From positions 1 through 64,000 of the forward strand of contig JADJTX010000017.1 in the NCBI GenBank assembly GCA_016710985.1: DNA of 64,000 nucleotides. Reading direction: 5' to 3'. This document shows, in pieces, positions 36,722 to 48,239 of this stretch. Under the pieces are notes generated by a model that saw nothing but the letters and a program-made list of their open reading frames with translations, did no database searches and was not told where the DNA came from. The position numbers and the translations under genes were made by a program. Source of the DNA: Ignavibacteria bacterium (GTDB lineage: Bacteria; Bacteroidota; Ignavibacteria; Tepidaquicellales; Tepidaquicellaceae). Numbering within the stretch: position 1 is the stretch's first letter; each line of letters starts with the position of its first letter.

Positions 36722-37432
36722 ATGACAAATTCAATTTTCAAAAATAAAATCAGGTCCCTGATAGTAACTATAATGATTATTGCAGCAGGCATTACAGGAT
36801 GTAGTGATGATTCATCAACAACTCCGACTCAGGCAAATAATCTGAGCTTTAGCTCTATGAGTTCAGCGGATTCTGTCGGTGATTTGCAAGGCGCGCTTGT
36901 ACTTGATACAGTAAAAATATTAATAAAGGAGATCAAACTGAATGTAGCAAATAATAATCAGGATTCTTCAAATTTCAAAACAGGACCGTTTGTGCTGTTC
37001 CTTAATTTATCTGCACCTGTCAATGTGATAAGCGCAGGTATAATCCCGGATGGTTTATATGATAAGATCAAATTTGAAGTACATAAGTTAAATGATAACG
37101 AGGCAGTTCCTGATCCGGAGTTTGCTGATTCAAACGGCAGGTATTCTGTAATAGTAAAAGGCAGATACCTCGGAAACAATTTTATTTACAAATCCACTAA
37201 GTCAGCTCATCAGATTTTACAATTTCCGGATAGTGTTCAAGTTACTTCAGCAAATTTGACGAACATTACACTGATTGTAAAACCTTACATCTGGTTTATA
37301 GAAAACAATGCATATCTTGATCCGAGAGAACCTTCAAATTCCAACGATACAGATAACAATATAAAGGATAATGTCAACAATAATTTCAGAGCTTTCAAAG
37401 ATGATGATAAAAACGGGATTCAGGATAATTAA
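36722..37432 (+). CDS. Conserved lipoprotein (DUF4382-like)
   Basis: A 236-residue protein from ATG 36722; a TTG at 36701 would add seven residues. It has a lipoprotein signal with Cys27 (MIIAAGITGC). The body is beta-rich: LVLDTVKILIKEIKLNV, FKTGPFVLFLNLSAPVNVISAGIIPDGLYDKIKFEVHKL, RYSVIVKGRYLGNNFIYKS. This pattern resembles the DUF4382 class of surface lipoproteins with a carboxypeptidase-like beta fold. The end is Asn/Asp rich (FRAFKDDDKNGIQDN), and might bind calcium. Function is unknown. Confidence 0.7.
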   Translation: MTNSIFKNKIRSLIVTIMIIAAGITGCSDDSSTTPTQANNLSFSSMSSADSVGDLQGALVLDTVKILIKEIKLNVANNNQDSSNFKTGPFVLFLNLSAPVNVISAGIIPDGLYDKIKFEVHKLNDNEAVPDPEFADSNGRYSVIVKGRYLGNNFIYKSTKSAHQILQFPDSVQVTSANLTNITLIVKPYIWFIENNAYLDPREPSNSNDTDNNIKDNVNNNFRAFKDDDKNGIQDN

Positions 37433-37503
37433 CATTCCGGAATTACTTTAAAATAGAAATTATCTGTTTTATATTATTTATCCAAAATCAAGTAACAAAT
37501 ATT

Positions 37504-38264
37504 ATGAAGTCTATTTGGAAAGGTTCAATAGGATTTGGACTTGTAAATATTCCGGTGAAATTATTCAGCGCAACTCAGCAGAGCAGTCTTGATCTTGATA
37601 TGGTGGAAAGTAGCAACATGGGAAAGATTCATTTAAGGAGAGTGAATGAGAAACCGGACGTGAAGTAAAATGGGAAGACATTGAAAAGCATATAAATTAA
37701 AGGATAAATATATTTTACTGGATGATGAAGATTTTGAAAATGCATCGCCTGAAAAAAGTAAGATCATAGAAGTTAATCATTTTGTAAAAGAGTCTGAGAT
37801 AAATAAAATATATTATGAGAATTCTTATTATGCAGAGCCGGAAAAATCCGGCGTTAAAGCTTACGCACTTTTAAGAGAAGCATTAATTGAGACGGGAAAG
37901 GTTGGCGTAGCTCAGTTTGTATTACGAACGGCAGAAGTTCTGACGGTATTAAAACCATTTGGTCAAATTTTAGTTCTGAGTAAGATAAGATTTGCCGAAG
38001 AGATAAGAAAACCGGATGTATTTTCTTTACCTTCGAAAACCGTTGTGAAACCGTCTGAACTTAAGATAGCTGTTTCATTGATCAACCAATACAGTGGAAA
38101 GTTTGATATTGGTAAGTTTAAAGACGAATATTCAGCTTCACTTATGAAAGTAATTAAAGCAAAATCAAAGGTAAAAAGCTTGTCAGAAAAAATCTGAGGT
38201 AAGTTCTTCCAAAACTCAGGACTTAATGGAACAATTGAAAGCGAGTCTTAAGAAGGCTTCGTGA
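37504..38264 (+). pseudogene. ku: Ku protein (NHEJ), frameshifted
   Basis: A bacterial Ku homodimer protein of about 253 residues that binds DNA double-strand ends. The start MKSIWKGSIGFGLVNIPVKLFSAT is the family hallmark. Further matches are IHLRRVNEKTGREVKWEDIEKAYKL, YILLDDEDFENASPEKSK, and AQFVLRTAEVLTVLKPFGQILVLSKIRFAEE in the core. A lysine-rich tail follows (EKKSEVSSSKTQDLMEQLKASLKKAS). Breaks lie near 37652 (missing A), 37690 (missing G) and 38192 (missing A in a run). Each restores a canonical Ku sequence, so the gene is probably functional. It precedes ligD by 225 bases. Confidence 0.85.
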
Positions 38265-38489
38265 ATCGTAAATCGTGAATTGTCATACGTCAACAGGCAA
38301 TACTAACGTAGTGAATATATCAATCAGTTTAGGACTTATGCTAAACGTTTTAAATGATATTAATACTGTTAATTTGGGATACTAAATAATGTCACAGATC
38401 CAACCCTTGCTCCTTTCTCTGAAAAGGAATGGCTTGAGAGGGTTATATGATTTTAAGAACTTTTAGTATTTAACTTTTTACTTACTGAG

Positions 38490-40996
38490 TTGAGCCTATC
38501 ATTATATAAAAAGAAAAGAAACTTCAAAGAAACTCCTGAACCTTTAGAATCTTCATCCGAAGACGGCAATAATCTTAAATTTGTAGTTCAGAAACACAAC
38601 GCATCACATCTTCATTATGATTTCCGGCTTGAGATGGAAGGAGTATTGAAAAGCTGGGCAGTACCTAAAGGACCCTCAATGAATCCTGCTGACAAGCGTT
38701 TAGCAGTAATGGTTGAAGATCATCCGCTTGATTATGGAAATTTCTTCGGCGAAATTCCGGAAGGGAATTATGGTGCAGGTGTAGTTGAAATATGGGACAA
38801 AGGAACATACAAGCCGATGAAAAATCAGACTAAGGAAAATGATGAAAAGCTTTTACTGTCTCAGCTGAAGAAAGGTGATATGAAAATAATTCTTAAAGGA
38901 CATTATCTTAAAGGTGCATTTGCTCTTGTCAGAATGAAATACGGAAAAGGAAACAACTGGCTTCTGATCAAAAGAAGGACGAGTATTCAGAAGATGATTT
39001 TAATATCGAAGACTTAAGTCCTGTTAAGCTTTATAAAGAAAAGAAAATAAAGAAAGAAGAAAGAAATAAAAAGCCTGGACGGAAAATTTAAAAAGGAAAT
39101 TCCTGATAAATGCTGGATGACACTAAAGAAACCCATGCTTGCAAAGCTTAGTGACAAAGCATTCGATGATGATGACTGGATTTACGAAATAAAGTTTGAC
39201 GGCTACCGTGCAGTTACAAAAATTGAAAACGGGAAAGCTGAAATGGTTTCGAGAAACGGGCATAGTTTTAATACTGTATATATGCCTCTTGTAAAAGAGC
39301 TTGAGAAGATAAAAGCTAAGTTATACTTGACGGGGAAGTGGTAATTGAAAATGAAAAAGGAATTCCGGATTTCCAGCTTCTGCAGAACTATTCAACAACT
39401 AAAAAGGGAAAACTCAAATACTTTATTTTCGATATTTTATTTTAAACGGTCATGATCTGACAGGATTTCCGCTGCATAGCAGAAAAAGAATTGTTAGATG
39501 AACTTTTCAAAAAACACAAGCTTAAAAATATTTACGTATCGGAGTATGCTGAAGGTAAAGGATCTCAATTCTTTGACAAAGTTTCAAAAAAAGGTCAGGA
39601 AGGCATAATCGCCAAAAACAAAAACGGAGTATATTTACCGGGTAAGAGATCCGGCAGCTGGCTTAAGATTAAAACAGGATTACAACAGGAGGCGGTAATA
39701 TGCGGATATACTTTACCTCAGGGCAGCCGTAAACATTTTGGTTCACTTATACTTGGAGTTTATGATAATGACCATTTAAAATATATAGGTAATTGCGGCA
39801 CCGGATTTACAGATGCTTCATTGAAAGAGTTGTACGACGCTTTGAGTCCTCTTGTAACTTCCGAAAGTCCGTTTGATCCAAAACCGAAAATTACCGGAAT
39901 CAAAGGTAAGGCGGTATGGGTGAAGCCGGAGATGATATGTGATGTAAAATTTTCAGAATGGACCAATGACGGAAATATGCGGCATCCGGTTTTTAACGGA
40001 TTAAGGAAAGATAAAGAGCCGGCGCAGGTAAGAAAGGAAACGGGATACAAAAATATTTCCGTAAATAATCCTGAACAGGAAATGAGTAAAGAAAACATTC
40101 TTACATTAAACGGTAAAAAAGTCAAGGTCACAAATTTAGACAAGCTTTACTGGAAAGAGGAAAAAATTACAAAAGGTGATCTGATAAAATATTATATTGA
40201 TGTCAGCAAATATATATTACCTTACTTAAAGAACAGACCTGAATCGCTAAACAGACATCCAAACGGAATCAACGCCCCGGGCTTTTATCATAAAGATATG
40301 GAAGTAAAACAACTTCCCGAATGGGCAAAGACAGCAAAAATTTATTCAACCTCAAATAAAGATTACATTGACTATCTGATATGTAACGATGCTGCAACTT
40401 TAATTTACATGGCTAATCTCGGTTGTATAGAGATCAATCCGTGGAATTCCGTTTACACGCATCCGGACAATCCGGATTATATGATAATGGATTTAGATCC
40501 GGGAAAGATAAGCTTTACGGAAGTAGTTAAAACCGCATTAGTTACGAAAGAAGTTTGCGATGAGATCGGAGTAAAGTGTTATTGTAAAACTTCAGGAGCA
40601 ACAGGACTTCATATATACCTTCCGTTGAAAGCAAAATACGATTATGATCAGGTGAGAATGTTTGCTCATATTCTTGCATCAGCCGTGCACTCACGTTTAC
40701 CTGAAACAACAAGCATTGAACGAATGGTCAACAAGAGAAAAAATAAGATCTACATAGACTTTTTACAAAACAGCAAAGGTCAGACCATTGCTGCTCCATA
40801 CAGTGTGAGACCGAAACCTCACGCAACAGTTTCAACTCCATTGATGTGGAGTGAATTAAAAGATAATCTGACTCCGCAGGATTTTACAATTTTTAACATT
40901 AAAAAAAGACTGGACAAAGTGGGTGACTTATGGAAAGGTGTGCTGGGAAAAGGAATTCCATTTTTGAAAGCACTGAAAAAACTTGAAAAGTTATGA
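38490..40996 (+). pseudogene. ligD: DNA ligase D (PE-LIG-POL), frameshifted
   Basis: A multidomain NHEJ ligase of about 835 residues, with domains in the Pseudomonas-type order. The N-terminal 3'-phosphoesterase domain (38490-39000) has KFVVQKHNASHLHYDFRLEM and WAVPKGPS. The ATP-dependent ligase domain (39117-39960) has motif I EIKFDGYR with the nucleotidylated Lys, EGIIAKNKNGVYLPGKRSGSWLKIK and the OB-fold. The primase-like polymerase domain (40090-40996) has YYIDVSKYILPYLKNRPESLNRHPNG, DLDPG and IYIDFLQN. The start is TTG 38490. Breaks lie near 38975, 39078, 39327, 39443 and 39484, mostly in A or T runs. The partner is Ku, just upstream. Five breaks in one gene is the highest count in the window. 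Confidence 0.85.
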
Positions 40997-41254
40997 TATT
41001 TCAAAATATTAAATTTAAGTTGACTGCTTCATAATTTAAAGAAAGAGCCGACACTAATTTCACGAATTAGCACAAATTATAAAAATGTACTGTATAAATA
41101 ATTCGTGTTTTAAAGGCGTTAAAAAAACTGGAAAAGTTATGATATTTCAAAATGTTAAATTTAAGTTGACCGCTACATTGTTTTAAGAAAGAGCTTGACA
41201 CTAATTTCACGAATTAGCACAAATTATAAAAATGTACTGCATAAATAATTCGTG
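40971..41254. repeat. 146-base tandem duplication of the ligD end
   Basis: Positions 40971-41107 and 41117-41253 are about 85 percent alike, offset by 146 bases. The first copy contains the last eight codons of ligD with its stop; the second repeats a decayed version (AAAAAAACTGGAAAAGTTATG). Both contain ACTAATTTCACGAATTAGCAC. A related stretch occurs inverted at about 48540-48620 next to the end of the TamB-like gene. Confidence 0.8.
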
Positions 41255-41347
41255 ATAATTTGTGTAATTCGTGTCGAAAAATAGCTTAAAAATTTAGGGT
41301 TTAACCCCGAGATGTTAATTCTAAAAATATAAAATAAAATTATCACT

Positions 41348-43487
41348 ATGAAAAAAAATAAAAAAGCTTCTTCGGACAATTCCAAGATCAAAGATTTGAA
41401 AAGAATTCAGCATCAGGGGACGGACAGTTCCTGACTACTAATCAGGGACTGAAAATAAATGATAATCAGAATTCGTTGAAAGCCGGTGAAAGAGGCGCTA
41501 CATTGCTGGAAGATTTTATTCTTAGAGAAAAAATTACTCACTTTGATCACGAAAGAATTCCGGAAAGAATTGTACATGCAAGAGGCGCAGGCGCTCACGG
41601 ATACTTTCAGGTATACGAGCCGATGAAAAGATATACTAAGGCAAACTTCTTACAGAATCCATATGAAAAGACACCTGTATTTGTTCGCTTCTCTACTGTA
41701 GCAGGATCAAGAGGATCAACGGACCTGGCGAGGGACGTTAGGGGATTTGCAGTCAAGTTCTATACAAAGGAAGGCGTTTATGATCTGGTTGGTAATAATA
41801 TGCCGGTATTTTTTATACAGGATGCAATAAAATTTCCTGATCTGGTGCATGCAGTAAAGCCCGAACCGGATAATGAAATTCCTCAGGCAGCATCAGCACA
41901 TGATACATTCTGGGACTTCATTTCCCTCATGCCTGAATCAATGCACATGATAATGTGGGTAATGTCAGACAGAGCGATACCAAGAAGCTTCAGAATGATG
42001 GAAGGGTTCGGAGTTCATACTTTCAGATTTATTAACGAGAAAAATGTTTCTGTGTTTGTCAAGTTTCACTGGAAACCGCTGCTTGGGGTTCATTCTGTTG
42101 TCTGGGACGAAGCACAGATCATTTCGGGAAAAGATCCGGATTTTCACCGCCGCGATCTATGGGAAAACATAGAAAGCGGAAACTTTCCCGAATGGGAATT
42201 AGGAGTGCAGATCGTCGAAGAGAAAGATGAGTTTAATTTTGATTTTGATTTGCTTGATCCGACAAAGATAATACCTGAAGAGATCGTACCGGTCAGAAGG
42301 ATTGGAAAGTTAACATTAAACAGAAATCCTTCCAACTTCTTTGCCGAAACTGAACAGATTGCTTTTCATCCAGGTCATATTGTTCCGGGGATTGATTTTA
42401 CAAATGATCCGTTATTACAGGGAAGGTTATTTTCTTATACCGATACGCAGCTCTCAAGGCTTGGAAGTCCTAATTTTCATGAGATCCCGATAAACCGTTC
42501 AGTAGCACCCGTTCATAATAACCAGAGAGACGGACATATGCGTCAGACAATAAACACTGATAAAACAAGTTATGATCCGAATACCATTGGAGGCGGATGT
42601 CCATTTCAGGCAAAAGCTGCCGAAGGCGGATTTACTTCTTACACAGAAAGAATAGACGCAAAAAAATCCGTGCACGAAGCATAAGTTTCTTTGATCATTT
42701 CAGTCAGGCAAAACTTTTTTTCAACAGCCAGTCAAAACCTGAAAAGGAGCATATCATTAACGCACTGACTTTTGAACTGGGCAAGCTTAAATCGGATGAT
42801 ATCAGAAGCAGAATGCTTGGAAGGTTAACCTTTGTAGATACACACTTAGCGAAAGAAGTTGCTGCAGGATTGGGAATACCTGTGCCCAAACCTGAACAGC
42901 CGATAAATCACAGTATCCCTGCAGACGGAAATCCAAATAATTTTCAGCCGGTGTTTGCAGATCCTCCGATTGATAGGTCTGAAGCTTTGAGTATGGAAAA
43001 TACAGTAAAGAAACCGGATACAAGAAAAATCGCTATACTTGCTACTGACGGTGTGACTGACAGAACTTTTAATTTAATCCGAAACGCGCTGCAGAAAGCC
43101 GGAACAGTTCCGACAGTTGTCGCAACACATCTGGGAAATATTATTACAAGCACCGGTAAGAGCGTTAAAGCTGATGAAAGCTTGTTAACTACATCTTCGG
43201 TTTTATTCGACGCAGTATACGTTGCAGGAGGTAAGGCCAGTATTGATGCATTTTTAAAAGTCCCTGAGGCTCTGGAATTTTTAAACCAGGCATACAAACA
43301 TTATAAACCGATTGGTATAAACGGAGAAGGTATTGAATTGTATCATGCTTCAGATTCATGCTTAAAATTACATAGTAAATATGATGATGTAAAATTAGCA
43401 AGTGAAGGAATACTGATAAATAAAAATTCCGAAGAGTTCATCGGAGCCATTGCAAAGCACAGATTCTGGAACAGACAGATTTGCTGA
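41348..43487 (+). pseudogene. katE: Large-subunit (HPII-type) catalase, frameshifted
   Basis: A clade-2 heme catalase of about 713 residues that breaks down hydrogen peroxide. The catalytic His lies in RIVHARGAGAHGYFQ, the Asn in DLVGNNMPVFF and the heme-ligand Tyr in RLFSYTDTQLSRLG. The C-terminal flavodoxin-like domain (from about 43000, RKIAILATDGVTDRTFNLI, DAVYVAGGKAS) is the mark of large-subunit catalases such as E. coli KatE. It has no signal peptide. Two breaks occur: one near 41402, where a missing A separates the Lys-rich N-terminus, and one near 42668, in a run of seven A, between ERIDAKK and IRARSISFFDHFSQAK. A repeat array fills the whole gap to the next gene. Confidence 0.85.
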
Positions 43488-43495
43488 AAATTATT

Positions 43496-43833
43496 GGTTA
43501 ATTGGTTGATTGGTTGATTGGTTGATTGGTTGATTGGTTGATTGGTTGATTGGTTGATTGGTTGATTGGTTGATTGGTTGATTGGTTGATTGGTTGATTG
43601 GTTAATTGGTTGACTTGTTGACAGGTTATTTATTAATTTGTTAACCGGAACAACCGATTAACGAATTAACAAATTAACCGATTAACCGATTAACGAATTA
43701 ACAAATTAACGGATTAACAAAATTAACGGATTAACAAATTAACGGATTAACAAATTAACGGATTAACAAATTAACCGATTAACGAATTAACAAATTAACG
43801 AATTAACAAATTAACCGATTAACAAATTAACAA
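43496..43833. repeat. Facing 8-bp arrays filling an intergenic gap
   Basis: A left array of GGTTGATT units (43496-43612, about 14 copies) faces a right array of mixed 8-bp units (43653-43833: GATTAACG, AATTAACA, GATTAACC). The arms are roughly complementary, allowing G-T pairs, with a 40-base spacer. The right array ends exactly at the ATG of the AI-2E-type permease gene, so the array is its entire leader and no Shine-Dalgarno sequence is present. Confidence 0.85.
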
Positions 43834-44961
43834 ATGAATTCAACTTTTGACAACATGCCATTCTATATAAAATTTTCTATTTTTTTTGTAGGCATTCTTG
43901 CATTTGGATTTTTGACTTACATAGGTCAGGATATAATAATCCCGCTGTGCTTTGCAGTGCTGATAGCAATACTTCTTGACCCGATAGTATCTTTCTTCGA
44001 GAGAATTAAGATTCCGCGCACTTTAGCAATTACACTGGCGCTTACTGTTGGAATTTTGCTGATAAGCGGATTAATTTATTTCTTTTCTGTTCAGCTAAGT
44101 TTATTCAATGAGTCGCTTCCTATGTTTAAGGAAAAGTTTAAACTGGTTTTAGATCAGAGTAAGGCATGGGCTTCATCCGAATTTAATATCAGTATGGACT
44201 CAATCAACAGCCAGCTTGACAACTGGAGTAAATCTCTCTTTGAAGGAACCGGCGCTGTGATCGGCTATACTGTCATGACTTTAACTGAATTAGTAATTGT
44301 CTGGTTGTTAATTCCGGTATATACATACCTCTTCCTATACTATCAGAATTTATTTCTTGCATTCATAGAGCAGGTAAGCGACAAAAAAAATCAGAAGACA
44401 ATAAAAGAAGTAATGACCGAAGGAAACAAAATGATACAGTCTTATTTAGTAGGGTTGGTGCTTGAGGTAATTATCATGTCAATATTAAATTCAGTCGGCT
44501 TGCTGATACTCGGTATAGAATACGCCATACTGCTGGGAATAATCGGCGCTTTGCTGAACGTAATTCCTTATATCGGCGGTGTAGTGTCAACAGCCTTACC
44601 AATGCTTGTTGCAATAGTAACGCACGATTCACTTCTTTCTCCTCTTTTGGTTTTAGCCGTGTATCTTTTCATTCAGTTCCTGGATAATAATTTCATTGTT
44701 CCGCTTGTGGTGGCATCACGTGTAAAGATCAATGCTTTGGTTTCGATCATAGTGGTTTTGATTTTCGGTGCATTGTACGGAGTATCCGGAATGTTCCTTG
44801 CAATACCCCTGACTGCGATAGTAAAAATAATATTTGACCGGATAGAATCATTAAAACCATTCGGGCTGATACTCGGTGTTGAAATTCCCACTAACACAAA
44901 ATTCATCAACAGCTTCACCAGAAGCAGATCAGTAAAAATAAAAGACGAAGGTAAAGGATAA
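43834..44961 (+). CDS. AI-2E/PerM-family permease
   Basis: A 375-residue inner membrane protein with about eight transmembrane helices. It has the family features: N-terminal helix pairs (FGFLTYIGQDIIIPLCFAVLIAILLDPIV), a cytoplasmic loop of helices around residues 90-130, and the C-terminal core YAILLGIIGALLNVIPYIGGVV, FLDNNFIVPLVVASRVKINALVSI and LFGALYGVSGMFLAIPLTA. Members move various small molecules or ions; autoinducer-2 export is shown only for a few. It is intact and lies six bases before the FAD/Rieske gene. Its 5' leader is a repeat array. Confidence 0.9.
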   Translation: MNSTFDNMPFYIKFSIFFVGILAFGFLTYIGQDIIIPLCFAVLIAILLDPIVSFFERIKIPRTLAITLALTVGILLISGLIYFFSVQLSLFNESLPMFKEKFKLVLDQSKAWASSEFNISMDSINSQLDNWSKSLFEGTGAVIGYTVMTLTELVIVWLLIPVYTYLFLYYQNLFLAFIEQVSDKKNQKTIKEVMTEGNKMIQSYLVGLVLEVIIMSILNSVGLLILGIEYAILLGIIGALLNVIPYIGGVVSTALPMLVAIVTHDSLLSPLLVLAVYLFIQFLDNNFIVPLVVASRVKINALVSIIVVLIFGALYGVSGMFLAIPLTAIVKIIFDRIESLKPFGLILGVEIPTNTKFINSFTRSRSVKIKDEGKG

Positions 44962-44967
44962 AGTAAT

Positions 44968-46474
44968 ATGGATAACAATTGCATTAAAACTCTTTCTGTG
45001 TGGACTGATACATTTAAGGTCCCTGAATTTGATTCATTAAAAGAAAATATCAATGCAGATGTTTGCATAGTCGGTGCCGGAATTTCAGGAATAACATGCG
45101 CATATTTACTTGCTTCGGAAGGGAAGAAAGTGGTTATAATTGATGACGGAATAATCGGCGGAGGTGAAACCGGAAATACAACTGCACATATAACTTCGGT
45201 TATTGATGACAGGTTCAGCAGAATTGAAAAGCTTCATGGTATTGACCGTGCACAAATGGCTTCACAGAGTCAGCGTAACGCAATCTTTGAAATTGAAAGA
45301 ATAATTAACAAGGAAAACATACAATGTGACTTCAAGAAAGTTGAAGGGTATTTATTTTTTAAAGCCGATGATAAAATTTTCACTGAAGAGTATGAAGCGG
45401 CAATGCGCGCAGGGATGGAAGTTGAAATCTCAGATTCACCGTTAAGTTCATTTAAAGATTATAAGACTCTTAAGTTTGCGGGTCAGGCTCAATTTCACGT
45501 TCTTAAATATATCGCTTCTCTAGCCAATGCAATTACAAAAATGAACGGGAAAATATTTACAGGGACTTTTGTAAATGATATTGAAGACAGTAAAGAACAG
45601 GTTATTATTAAAACCGGGAAGGTTTTATTATTAAAGCCAATGATGCAGTAATTGCTACTAACAGTCCTGTCAGTGATTATTTATCAATTCATACAAAACA
45701 ATCGGCATACAGGACATATGTCACCGGATATAAAATTAAAAAGACTCAGTCCCGGCTGCATTATACTGGGACACAGAGGATCCTTATCATTATATAAGAG
45801 TTTACCCGTTTAAAGAACATGATATTTTAATTATCGGAGGAGAGGATCACAAAACAGGTCAGGAAGAAAACCCGGAAGAAAGATTTATTAAACTTAATGA
45901 ATGGTCAGTAAAGCATTTTAATAATCTATCAACACCTGAATACAAATGGTCTGGCCAGGTGATGGAACCGGTTGACGGACTGAGTTTTATCGGTTGTGAT
46001 CCGGAGAATTCAAAGCATGTTTATATTATTACAGGAGATTCGGGGATGGGCATGACACATGCGACTTTTGGGGGAATGATCATATGCGATTTGATAATGG
46101 GAAAGAAAAATAAATGGTCAGAGCTCTATGATCCTAAAAGAATAACCGTGAAATCGGCGATGGAATTTGTAAAGGAAGGCGCTAATACGGTTTCGCAGTA
46201 CATAGAATTCGTTACACCCGGAGATGTTAATAATATTGATGAGATTAAAAAATGTGAGGGGGCAATTTTAAGAGATGGATTAGAAAAGATAGCAATATAT
46301 AAAGACAGTGAAGGAAAAATTCATAAGTTCTCGGCATTGTGTCCTCATCTTAAATGCATTGTGCAATGGAATCAGGTTGAAAAAAGCTGGGATTGTCCCT
46401 GCCATGGCTCAAGGTTTGACTGTATGGGGAAAGTTTTGAACGGACCGGCTATTTCAGACATGAAGAAAATTTAG
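44968..46474 (+). pseudogene. FAD oxidoreductase with C-terminal Rieske domain, frameshifted
   Basis: A fusion protein of about 500 residues. The N-terminal DAO-type FAD-binding domain has the dinucleotide motif DVCIVGAGISGITCAYLLASEGKKVVIID and GGGETGNTTAHI. The substrate domain continues through 45960 with GLSFIGCDPENSKHVYIITGDSGMGMTHATFGG. The C-terminus is a Rieske [2Fe-2S] domain with ligands in CPHLKC and CPCHGSRF, fifteen residues apart. Breaks lie near 45621 (missing A in GGGAAGG) and 45755. Fused DadA-Rieske proteins are known, with substrate unassigned. It is six bases after the permease gene and 20 bases before the TamA-like gene. The stop near 46474 may also be premature. Confidence 0.8.
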
Positions 46475-46493
46475 TATACGAAAGATATTATTA

Positions 46494-48239
46494 ATGAAAA
46501 TATTCTTAAAATATTCAGCTGTTCTTTTCATACTTCTTTTTGTCTTTACCTTTCCTGAGATTTCGTTTTCCCAGTTATTATTGGTTGAAGAAATAGAGGT
46601 TAAATATAAGGACACTAAATCATTTGATGAAGATGTCTTGATATCAGCAGTTGGAATAGAAGAATCGGATGTCTACAATCCGCAGGTTCTCGGAGAGAAT
46701 ATATATAAATTACAAAAATTTTATTTCGATAACGGATTCTTTGATGCGAAGATTGACACGAGTGTGCGATATGATTTTAAAGAAGAAGAGGTATTCATAG
46801 ATATTATCGTTAAAGAGAACAGACACTATAAAATAGATTCGCTTATCTATGTTGGTCTTGATAGTATTACAGGCAATACTGCTGACCTTATGAACAAGAT
46901 CAAAAACATAAAATCAAAAGACTTTTACGATAAAAGTCTGATCATGCAGCAGACAAATGAGATCATTGATCTTTTGCAGAACAACGGTTACATGAATGCC
47001 AGACTGAAACAGGATTCGGGGACTATTGTAAAAAGGTATTCGGATTATTCCGAGCCTGCTCTGTCCGTCATACTACATTTCGAAGGAACAGATTCAATAT
47101 TTTATTTTGGTAAAACGAACATCAACATCCCTGATAATAAATACGGAGTAGACAAAGGAGTTTTAAAAAGAGAAATTGCTTATAACGAAGGGGACATCTA
47201 CAGTAAAGAAAAAAAACTCCTCAGTGAAAGTAATATCTCAAAAGTCCCGATTGTACAGAGCACGCGGATAAGTCCGTATGCAGTTAATAATAACAGGGTT
47301 GATTTCAATGCAGACATAATATTAAATAAAAAAACTGAGATCGGTCCGTATGGAGCCGCTGTAGTAATTGATAATTATTTTTATCTCGGTGGAGGAGTTC
47401 AGTATCTGAATAAATATTTTGCGGGAGGAGGAAAGATGTTAACACTTTCATTCGATGCACTTATCAATTCGTTTGATGTAAACCGGATCGAATTTTCCGC
47501 AGCTGTAACTCAGCCTCATGTTTTTAACAGCAGATCGTTTCTTACTGATAAAGTTACTGTTGGTTTATATAATATTAATGATTCAAAAAATTATTACCTT
47601 GGAAATCTGACCTCATATTTGCAGTCGTTTACAGATTTTACATTTTATAATAATGCTTCTATTGATCTTACTGAAGAGCTGATAAGATACAATTATGATA
47701 CTGCGACAAGTCCGACCATAACAACATTCAATTCTTTTTTAAGCACAACTTTTGTTCATGACAATACAAATGATGTCTTTTCTCCTTCAAAAGGATTCTT
47801 TCATTCACTTACAGTCGGGAACGGCGGATTACTTCCTAAAGCGGTCATAAGTCTTTTTGAGCCAAATGTATATTACTCTCAGTATGTAAAACTTTTTACA
47901 AGCAACAATTTTTATTTTAATTTTTCAAAAAAGCAGGGCAATACGGTTTTAGCGTCGAAGTTTCTTGTTGGCGACATCATTGAGTACGGGAGCGGTAACC
48001 GTGTGATTCCTTTACCTTCATTTTATAAATTTTTCAGCGGCGGCAGCAGCAGTGTAAGGGGATGGGGCGCAAGAGATAACGGAGTGCTTGTAAATACAAA
48101 TGACGGAGGCGATTTTTTAGTGGAGGGAAGCTTTGAACTGCGGCAGAAATTATTTCCGGGCGCAGATAATTTTAAGAAGAATATCAGCGGTGCGCTTTTT
48201 TTTTTTACACTAATTATTTTTAATCGTTCATGTCGTTAA
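46494..48239 (+). CDS. TamA/BamA-like Omp85 protein, 3'-truncated
   Basis: A 581-residue protein with a signal peptide (MKIFLKYSAVLFILLFVFTFPEISFSQ). POTRA-like repeats follow (about residues 30-270: LLVEEIEVKYKD...KLQKFYFDNGFFDAKIDTSV, KIDSLIYVGLDSI). An Omp85 barrel comes next (from about 300), with the conserved GGSSSVRGWGARDNG loop near residue 510. Such proteins insert or export outer membrane proteins. The reading frame ends soon after ELRQKLFPGADNF, in a run of about ten T near 48200. The last barrel strands and the C-terminal beta-signal are missing, and I could not find them in other frames downstream. Its partner gene (TamB-like) lies convergently at 48619-53204. Confidence 0.8.
   Translation: MKIFLKYSAVLFILLFVFTFPEISFSQLLLVEEIEVKYKDTKSFDEDVLISAVGIEESDVYNPQVLGENIYKLQKFYFDNGFFDAKIDTSVRYDFKEEEVFIDIIVKENRHYKIDSLIYVGLDSITGNTADLMNKIKNIKSKDFYDKSLIMQQTNEIIDLLQNNGYMNARLKQDSGTIVKRYSDYSEPALSVILHFEGTDSIFYFGKTNINIPDNKYGVDKGVLKREIAYNEGDIYSKEKKLLSESNISKVPIVQSTRISPYAVNNNRVDFNADIILNKKTEIGPYGAAVVIDNYFYLGGGVQYLNKYFAGGGKMLTLSFDALINSFDVNRIEFSAAVTQPHVFNSRSFLTDKVTVGLYNINDSKNYYLGNLTSYLQSFTDFTFYNNASIDLTEELIRYNYDTATSPTITTFNSFLSTTFVHDNTNDVFSPSKGFFHSLTVGNGGLLPKAVISLFEPNVYYSQYVKLFTSNNFYFNFSKKQGNTVLASKFLVGDIIEYGSGNRVIPLPSFYKFFSGGSSSVRGWGARDNGVLVNTNDGGDFLVEGSFELRQKLFPGADNFKKNISGALFFFTLIIFNRSCR

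Noticed and set aside
37504..40996. Programmed frameshifting in ku and ligD
   Set aside because: Eight breaks at unrelated sites without slippery-site and stimulator context fit homopolymer error much better.
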